From contig NZ_JASCQG010000009.1 in the NCBI RefSeq assembly GCF_030005555.1, forward strand, positions 97,971 through 161,970: a stretch of 64,000 nt of DNA, read 5' to 3'. Origin of the DNA: Empedobacter sedimenti. Its GTDB lineage: Bacteria > Bacteroidota > Bacteroidia > Flavobacteriales > Weeksellaceae. Shown here piece by piece: positions 59,366 through 64,000 of the stretch. Each line of letters begins with the position of its first letter. Position 1 is the stretch's first letter. The notes beneath the pieces were generated by a model, which searched no databases, was not told the DNA's origin, and saw only the letters and a list, made by a program, of their open reading frames with translations. A program made the translations under genes and the position numbers.

Positions 59366-59394
59366 AAAAAAATCCGCTTGTAGCGGATTTTTTT
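59366..59394. terminator. Bidirectional terminator (ATCCGCT stem) between the CNNM gene and the exonuclease gene
   Basis: 13-bp perfect stem: seven A, TCCGCT, loop TGT, AGCGGA, seven T. Fourth member of the ATCCGCT terminator set. Confidence 0.9.
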
Positions 59395-59401
59395 ATTCGT
59401 T

Positions 59402-60109
59402 TTATAAATCTTCTTTTCGTTGCAAAGGTTCATCGTAGCGCATTTTACGGAAAACGTTAATCAATGTTACAACATCTTTTTCGCAATAATCTTTGATGCG
59501 TTCTACATTGTTTTCATCGTAGTATACACGTGCAACTTGCGAACCGTCGATATCATCTTTAGGTGTTGGAATTTCGAAAATATTGGCTAATAAATCCAAC
59601 GATGTAAAGTTTTTATAATCGCCAAATTTCCATAGTTCCATTGTGTCTAAATGTTGAACTTCCCACGGTTTTTTACCAAATAATTGCAGAATAACAGGTA
59701 TTTCTATCTGATTAATCATCATTCGGCGAGCGATGTACGGAAAGTCAAATTCTTTTCCATTATGTGCACACAAAATATGATCGGGCTTGAAAAAGTTTTC
59801 AATTAACATCGTATTAAATTCTTCCAATAAAATCTTTTCATCATGTCCATAAAAACTTTTGATGTGAATGAAAGAATCTTTGACGACAATTCCGACTGAA
59901 ATACATACAATTTTTCCGAATTCAGCCATAATTCCAGCACGTTCGTGGTAAAATTCTTCAGGAGAAATTTCGTTATTATTGCGTTGATAAGCCGTTTTCT
60001 TATCCCAAAGCGCTTGTGTTCTTTCGGACAAAAGATTCCAATCATCGGTTTGTGGAACCGTTTCGATGTCTAAAAATAGTATTTTACTGTAAGGAATTCG
60101 TTGGATCAT
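59402..60109 (-). CDS. DEDD-type 3'-5' exonuclease (PolB exonuclease-like)
   Basis: 235 aa, RNase H-like fold. Exo I ILFLDIETVPQ (DxE), Exo II CAHNGKEFDFPYIARRM (Asn/Asp) and Exo III RIKDYCEKDVVTLINVF (YxxxD) are all in place, so it should be active. Related to stand-alone exonucleases similar to the family B polymerase proofreading domain; a role in DNA repair or nucleotide turnover is inferred. Its start overlaps the serine hydrolase end by 26 bases, so the two are co-transcribed. Confidence 0.88.
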   Translation of the reverse strand: MIQRIPYSKILFLDIETVPQTDDWNLLSERTQALWDKKTAYQRNNNEISPEEFYHERAGIMAEFGKIVCISVGIVVKDSFIHIKSFYGHDEKILLEEFNTMLIENFFKPDHILCAHNGKEFDFPYIARRMMINQIEIPVILQLFGKKPWEVQHLDTMELWKFGDYKNFTSLDLLANIFEIPTPKDDIDGSQVARVYYDENNVERIKDYCEKDVVTLINVFRKMRYDEPLQRKEDL

Positions 60110-61292
60110 TTTCTTTCACTTTTTGATTAATTCGCATCGCTTCGTCTACTAATCGGTAAACATCGCCATCTGCAATTGGACGATTATTTGGCTGATCGTT
60201 ATGTGTTTTTCCAGTTCGAGTAATAACTAATTTTTCCGAAGGAATTACAATTACACGTTGTCCTAAATGACCTAACATCGTATAAAAAGGCGTTTTGTAA
60301 TCGTAATCCATCCAAACCGAATAACCATAAATTTGTGGTTCATTTGGTCCAAACGCTTTTTTGTTTGGTAAAACCATTTTTTGCACAAAAGCAGAATCTA
60401 AAATTTGTTTTCCGTACCAATTTCCATCATTCAATAATAATTGTCCAAGTTTGGCAAAATCTCGCGCTGTAGCATTGAAACAACAATAGGTTTTCTCCAT
60501 TCCTTTCGGATTATCTTTTGACCATTGTGCATCTAATTCCATACCCATTGGCTGCCAAAATTCTTCTTGAAAATATTGTGATAACGATTTATTTTTTAAT
60601 GCACGTTCAATTACAATTCCTAAAAGTTGTGTATCACTCGATTGATATTTGAAATGTCCGCCTGGTTGAGCAACAAATTTTCTGTCTAACATTTGTTTGA
60701 CGATATCATCGCCATAATAGGCTTTTGCAGTAGGATTGAGAGGGAAATAGTAATCTTCGTCCCAATCATAACCAGAAGTCATCGCAGATAAATCGCCAAC
60801 CGTACATTCGACTCCAAATTTATCATCTTTAAATTCGGGAATAAAATCTGTTATTTTTTGATCTAAACTTTTGATATATCCTTGTTCAATTGCTTTTCCT
60901 AACATCATTGTTGTGAATGTTTTGGCCATTGAGAATGAATTGGTAATATCATTTTGTACATAACCATTAAAATAATATTCGCTCAAAATTTGATTATCTT
61001 TTATGATAACCAATCCAGCAGTTCCGAAATCCTTCATTTCTTTTTCGAATTTTGGAGATAACGGAAATTGGTTGTAATCTAAGTGTTGGTACCAAACACG
61101 TGGCGAAGCAGCCATAATTACATTGTTATCAAAATCTTTATAATCATCAATGTTGGCGGTTTTTTCACCTTTTAGGTACGTCAATTTTACACCACGAAAA
61201 ATGTAGTCATTTCCGGTTGCATAAAGAATCAGAATTAGAACACAGATAATTATAATGATCCATTTTATTATTTTCCAAAGTATTTTCATCAC
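60084..61292 (-). CDS. Serine hydrolase, beta-lactamase/DD-peptidase family (class C type)
   Basis: 402 aa. An N-terminal membrane anchor or signal (about 3-27, rich in Ile/Val/Leu). The SxxK catalytic motif is in NSFSMAKTFTTMM (Ser near 121). The usual YxN position is likely filled in the region YQSSDTQLLGIV / MEKTYCC and the third motif reads GHLGQRVIVIP (HxG). Such enzymes include esterases, D-aminopeptidases and beta-lactam-binding proteins; lactamase activity should not be assumed. Upstream partner of the exonuclease gene. Confidence 0.82.
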   Translation of the reverse strand: MMKILWKIIKWIIIIICVLILILYATGNDYIFRGVKLTYLKGEKTANIDDYKDFDNNVIMAASPRVWYQHLDYNQFPLSPKFEKEMKDFGTAGLVIIKDNQILSEYYFNGYVQNDITNSFSMAKTFTTMMLGKAIEQGYIKSLDQKITDFIPEFKDDKFGVECTVGDLSAMTSGYDWDEDYYFPLNPTAKAYYGDDIVKQMLDRKFVAQPGGHFKYQSSDTQLLGIVIERALKNKSLSQYFQEEFWQPMGMELDAQWSKDNPKGMEKTYCCFNATARDFAKLGQLLLNDGNWYGKQILDSAFVQKMVLPNKKAFGPNEPQIYGYSVWMDYDYKTPFYTMLGHLGQRVIVIPSEKLVITRTGKTHNDQPNNRPIADGDVYRLVDEAMRINQKVKENDPTNSLQ

Positions 61293-61363
61293 AAAAAAAT
61301 ATAATCTTCTACTAAAATAAGCTTTTACTATTAAATAATGTTAAAATTCTATCATAACGGAAT

Positions 61364-61371
61364 TATATTTG
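61364..61371 (+). promoter_or_regulatory. -7 box of the superoxide dismutase gene
   Basis: TATATTTG matches TAnnTTTG, 53 bases before the chosen ATG. It lies so close to the in-frame ATG at 61380 that the latter is unlikely to be the translation start. Confidence 0.55.
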
Positions 61372-61424
61372 CGGAGTAAATGCGTACATTTATACAAAAT
61401 AATAAATCTAAAAATTATAATATT

Positions 61425-62027
61425 ATGGCTTTTGAATTAGCAAAATTACCTTATGCTTTTGACGCTTTAGAACCTCATATTGATGCAAAAACAATGGAGA
61501 TTCACCACGATAAACACCACGCTGCATATACAAATAACTTGAATGCTGCTATCGAAGGTACTGATTTAGCAAATGCTACAATTGAAGAAATTTTAGCAAA
61601 AGGAACTGATAAACCAGCTGTTCGTAACAATGGTGGTGGTTTTTATAATCACAACTTATTTTGGGAAATTTTAACTCCAGGTGGAGCTAATCAACCAACT
61701 GCAGAAGTTGCTGAAGCAATTAACGCTGCTTTTGGATCTTTTGAAGCTTTCAAAGACGAGTTTTCTAAAGCTGCTGCAACACGTTTTGGATCAGGATGGG
61801 CTTGGTTAATCGTGAAAGATGGTAAATTAGTTGTAACATCAACTCCAAATCAAGATTCTACTTTGATGCCAGTTGCTGATGTACAAGGATTTCCAGTTTT
61901 AGGATTAGATGTTTGGGAACATGCTTATTACTTAAACTACCAAAACCGTCGTCCAGATTACATTGAGGCTTTCTTCGCTGTAATTAACTGGGATAAAGTT
62001 GCAGAAAGATTTGCATCTGCAAAATAA
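61425..62027 (+). CDS. Superoxide dismutase, Fe/Mn family
   Basis: 200 aa from ATG 61425 ([20 protein letters not shown]). A longer frame from 61380 is rejected, because its first codon is at the transcription start. Metal ligands: His in [16 protein letters not shown], His in [12 protein letters not shown], and Asp and His in [23 protein letters not shown] and the [11 protein letters not shown] context do not settle Fe versus Mn. Cytoplasmic superoxide removal. Own promoter and terminator. Confidence 0.96.
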   Translation: MAFELAKLPYAFDALEPHIDAKTMEIHHDKHHAAYTNNLNAAIEGTDLANATIEEILAKGTDKPAVRNNGGGFYNHNLFWEILTPGGANQPTAEVAEAINAAFGSFEAFKDEFSKAAATRFGSGWAWLIVKDGKLVVTSTPNQDSTLMPVADVQGFPVLGLDVWEHAYYLNYQNRRPDYIEAFFAVINWDKVAERFASAK

Positions 62028-62055
62028 TTTGTTTAAAAATTTTTAAACTATATGA

Positions 62056-62088
62056 GACTTGTGTAGAAATATGCAAGTCTTTTTTTTT
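62056..62088 (+). terminator. Terminator after the SOD gene
   Basis: GACTTGTGT / ATATGCAAGTC (two G-T pairs) with a short loop, then nine T. Confidence 0.75.
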
Positions 62089-62133
62089 GTATATTTCATT
62101 GATAATCTTTTGATTAATTATATCCATTTATCT

Positions 62134-62697
62134 ATGAAATTTAAAATACCTTTTTTTGTTCTAGTGCTTGTGCTTAGTTGTAATCATCAATCTCATGAAG
62201 TTAATGAAGTTAAGATTGATGATTTTCCTAATGCCAAAGGTTTTGATTTTCCTGTAGGTAAACCCAATGCAAGTGGGTATTATAACGCACAAATTTTTGG
62301 AGAAAATAATCATTTAGGAGATGATTGGAATGGAATTGGAGGAGGAAATACAGATTTAGGAGATGCGATTTACGCTATTGCTGATGGATATGTAGTTAGC
62401 GCAGAAGATATGAGTGGAGGATGGGGAAATGTAATTCGTGTTGTGCACAGATTTGATGGAAAAAAGATAGAATCTTTATATGCGCACTGTGATAGAATAT
62501 TAGTAAATAAGGGAGATATTGTTTTTAAAGGTGATAAAATAGGGACTATAGGAACTGCGAATGGAAAATATTTAGCACATTTGCATTTTGAGATTAGAGA
62601 TCAGGTAGGTTTACCTTTAGGAGCAGGGTATTCTTCTGAAACAGAGGGTTATTTGGATCCGACAAAATTTATTAATGAGAATAGAATTATAGAGTAA
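62134..62697 (+). CDS. M23-family (LytM-type) peptidoglycan metallopeptidase, lipoprotein
   Basis: 187 aa from ATG 62134; upstream in-frame codons run through the SOD terminator. MKFKIPFFVLVLVLSC is a lipoprotein signal (Cys16). The M23 domain has NHLGDDWNGIGG (HxxxD zinc ligands), YAIADGYVVSAEDMSGGWG, SLYAHCD and LAHLHFEIRD (HxH). All zinc ligands are present, so it is probably an active endopeptidase cutting peptidoglycan cross-links. Its stop overlaps the folB start by one base. Confidence 0.9.
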   Translation: MKFKIPFFVLVLVLSCNHQSHEVNEVKIDDFPNAKGFDFPVGKPNASGYYNAQIFGENNHLGDDWNGIGGGNTDLGDAIYAIADGYVVSAEDMSGGWGNVIRVVHRFDGKKIESLYAHCDRILVNKGDIVFKGDKIGTIGTANGKYLAHLHFEIRDQVGLPLGAGYSSETEGYLDPTKFINENRIIE

Positions 62698-63053
62698 TGG
62701 GAATAATAATTTTAGAAAATATAAAAATTTATTCTAATCACGGATGTTTAGACGAGGAAGCTCGCATAGGCTCGGATTATTTGGTAGATTTGGAAGCGCA
62801 CGCAGACTTTACGAAAGCAACGGAATCGGACGAATTGGTTGATGCATTGGATTATGTGTCGTTAAATAAAATTGTTAAGGAAGAAGTAGGTGTTCGTTCA
62901 AAATTATTAGAACATGTTTGTAAAAGAGTCTTAGATCGTATAGGTCAAGAACTTACAAGTGTTACGTATGCTAAAGTGAAATTATCTAAGCTGAATCCTC
63001 CTATTGGTGGGCATGTAGAAAAAGTGAGTGTTATTTTAGAAAAAACGTATTAA
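62697..63053 (+). CDS. folB: Dihydroneopterin aldolase
   Basis: 118 aa. ENIKIYSNHGCLDEEARIGSDYLVDLE is the family start with the conserved Tyr/His/Gly region. DALDYVSLNKIVKEE and LEHVCKRVLDRIG follow, with the catalytic Lys in AKVKLSKLNPPIGG (KxxxxP). It cleaves dihydroneopterin in tetrahydrofolate synthesis. One-base overlap with the M23 gene, so translationally coupled although functionally unrelated. The frame ends 52 bp before tRNA-Cys. Confidence 0.94.
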   Translation: MGIIILENIKIYSNHGCLDEEARIGSDYLVDLEAHADFTKATESDELVDALDYVSLNKIVKEEVGVRSKLLEHVCKRVLDRIGQELTSVTYAKVKLSKLNPPIGGHVEKVSVILEKTY

Positions 63054-63077
63054 ACTTTTTTTTTCTGAAAATATCCT

Positions 63078-63085
63078 TATATTTG
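63078..63085 (+). promoter_or_regulatory. -7 box of tRNA-Cys
   Basis: TATATTTG matches TAnnTTTG and lies 20 bases before the tRNA. Confidence 0.6.
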
Positions 63086-63105
63086 CAGTCCAAAAGAACG
63101 GGAAT

Positions 63106-63176
63106 GGTTCCTTGACCGAGCGGTTAGGTAGCGGTCTGCAAAACCGTCCACAGCGGTTCGAATCCGCTAGGAACCT
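63106..63176 (+). tRNA. tRNA-Cys (anticodon GCA)
   Basis: 71 nt. Acceptor GGTTCCT / AGGAACC, anticodon loop CTGCAAA giving GCA, T arm GCGGTTCGAATCCGC, discriminator T as is usual for tRNA-Cys, no CCA encoded. Confidence 0.95.
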
Positions 63177-63180
63177 CAGA

Positions 63181-63211
63181 AGTGTTAATCAAATTGATTA
63201 GCACTTTTTTT
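63181..63211 (+). terminator. Terminator after tRNA-Cys
   Basis: AGTGTTAATC / GATTAGCACT (one G-T pair) with loop AAATT, then seven T. Confidence 0.85.
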
Positions 63212-63252
63212 GTTTTTATACGCTTTCCTCTGTTTTACCAATAATATTAATT

Positions 63253-63260
63253 TATATTTG
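63253..63260 (+). promoter_or_regulatory. -7 box of the KAP NTPase gene
   Basis: TATATTTG matches TAnnTTTG, 20 bases before the ATG at 63280. Confidence 0.5.
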
Positions 63261-63279
63261 AAATACAATATACATTAAT

Positions 63280-63936
63280 ATGAAGTTTAAAAACTTTGAT
63301 AAAAAAACATTATTCAGTTTATTTCTAATAACTATCATCTTCTTAATTTTTTTTAAAAATGAAGGTTTGATTAAAAATATTTTAAATTTAATTGACTTAT
63401 ATGTTAAGCCATTCTTTGAATTTGAAAATACTTGGTTTAGTTGTATTACAATTTTATTTATATCTATATTATCTATTTACTTATTAATCAGATATAATCT
63501 ATTAGTCTTATTGAACAATCTATTAATCTATTCAATACTTTTATTTTTAAATCTTTTATTTTTTAAAAGTGTTTGTTTAGATTATTTTGATTTATTTGTA
63601 TTAATTAGTTTCAAAAATATTGAAATAAACATTCTTAGTCTTATTCTGCTTATCATTAATCTCTATTATATCAGTATTTTTTTGTTGTTTTCAGAAGAAA
63701 AATCTTTAAACGATTCAAAAGAACATAATAAAGATCAATTGCTATTAGGTAGTAAAGCAGATGATTTTTTTAATCTTTTACAAGATAGAGTAGATGAGAG
63801 TATATTTGGTATAAATGGAAGCTGGGGAGTTGGTAAGACCTTTTTCTATAAAATAATAAAACAAAAACTAATAAAGTCTGGAATTAAAGAAGAGCAAATT
63901 ATAGAAATAAATGTATGGAAATGTAATCTTCCCTAA
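63280..63936 (+). pseudogene. KAP-family P-loop NTPase, N-terminal part, apparently broken by an IS
   Basis: 218 codons. About four membrane helices occupy residues 10-25, 52-70, 75-97 and 115-138, then a soluble segment starts with the KAP-type P-loop GINGSWGVGKTFFY (177-190). The next family element, normally a FNxW-type strand, begins as EINVWK and then ends abruptly with a stop a few codons later. The rest of the ATPase domain (hundreds of residues) is missing, and sequence typical of an IS end follows. The region is clearly more AT-rich than the core genes. KAP NTPases with inserted membrane helices are known from mobile elements and phage exclusion (PifA); a defence role is only suggested. 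Confidence 0.7.
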
Positions 63937-64000
63937 AAACCGGACCGTTTAAAAATATAGTTTATTAACTTAGGGATAATTATGAAACAGAGCAATTTTA
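63922..64000 (+). mobile_element. Left end of a probable IS3-family element (cut by window edge)
   Basis: From about 63922 (TGTAATCTTCCCTAAAAACC) the sequence no longer matches the KAP gene. It contains a CCGGACCG segment and, 60 bases later, a start codon at 63982 opening MKQSNF, which resembles the N-terminus of IS3-family OrfA proteins (often MKxSxFTExQIV). The right end and transposase are outside the window. The TG at the proposed terminus is the usual IS3 ending. The exact boundary is inferred. Confidence 0.5.
63982..64000 (+). CDS. Start of a possible IS3 OrfA gene (partial)
   Basis: Six codons, MKQSNF, then the window ends. The call rests on similarity to typical IS3 OrfA starts and on the IS-like context; too short for more. 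Confidence 0.35.

Noticed and set aside
60084..61292. Antibiotic-resistance beta-lactamase
   Set aside because: Only the SxxK and HxG motifs of the wider serine hydrolase family are seen; the membrane anchor and context do not point to a resistance enzyme.
62059..62133. Upstream extension of the M23 lipoprotein gene
   Set aside because: The region contains the SOD terminator T tract, and the lipoprotein signal begins at 62134.

Overview
This is an AT-rich stretch of about 64 kb that reads as the chromosome of a Bacteroidota bacterium of class Flavobacteriia, most likely family Weeksellaceae (Empedobacter or Chryseobacterium-like; the genus is a guess). The reasons are the TAnnTTTG -7 promoter boxes with weak or no Shine-Dalgarno sequences, the family types present (DUF6089, GLPGLI, GldA-like ABC ATPase, flavobacterial mevalonate kinase plus GGGP-type UbiA prenyltransferase, DAHP synthase fused to chorismate mutase, methionine aminotransferase), and tRNAs without encoded CCA. 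Most of the window is core genome.

Layout. 1-2.8 kb (minus): GHMP (mevalonate) kinase, UbiA prenyltransferase and an RluB-type pseudouridine synthase cut by the window edge. 3-10 kb (plus): CBS protein, NAD kinase, DUF6089 protein, UppS, BamA and two OmpH/Skp chaperones, an envelope-biogenesis cluster. 10-18.6 kb: RfbD, SerS, a heptad-repeat lipoprotein, DNA polymerase III delta', CutC and an N-glycan pair (glycosylasparaginase divergent from a GH92 alpha-mannosidase). 18.7-22.5 kb: Fur-family regulator, Zn/Cd/Co-type P-type ATPase and a complete IS4-family element inserted in the ATPase terminator. 22.5-34 kb: phosphatase, siderophore-interacting protein, GLPGLI protein, ClpB, CysE-CysK, DUF2147 protein, MsbA-like ABC exporter, AroA and a MazG-like protein. 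34-44 kb (minus): two DUF3857/transglutaminase proteins with Dtd, then the aromatic amino acid operon pheA-aminotransferase-tyrA-DAHPS/CM-rsgA. 44-54 kb: GldA-like ATPase, thioredoxin-like protein, YchF, methionine aminotransferase, ParE-ParC and rhomboid. 54-56 kb: NlpC/P60 lipoprotein, rpsT and four tRNA-Glu genes. 56-63 kb: peptide ABC ATPase, CNNM-type transporter, 3'-5' exonuclease, serine hydrolase, SOD, M23 peptidase, FolB and tRNA-Cys. The last 700 bp are very AT-rich and hold a KAP-type P-loop NTPase broken by what looks like the start of an IS3-family element.

The most informative non-coding signals are these. (1) An unlisted 28-codon leader ORF at 43896-43982 (minus), rich in Phe and Tyr codons, is followed by an intrinsic terminator just before pheA. 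Complementary segments in it could switch between terminator and antiterminator forms, so it looks like a classical translation-coupled attenuator of the Phe/Tyr operon. (2) A structured 5' leader with a terminator-like hairpin sits in front of the CNNM transporter gene. (3) The IS4-family element sits inside a terminator hairpin between apparent 18-bp direct repeats. (4) Palindromic operator candidates sit at the promoters of the metal ATPase, the siderophore-interacting protein and the N-glycan gene pair. (5) Four convergent gene pairs share nearly the same ATCCGCT terminator stem.
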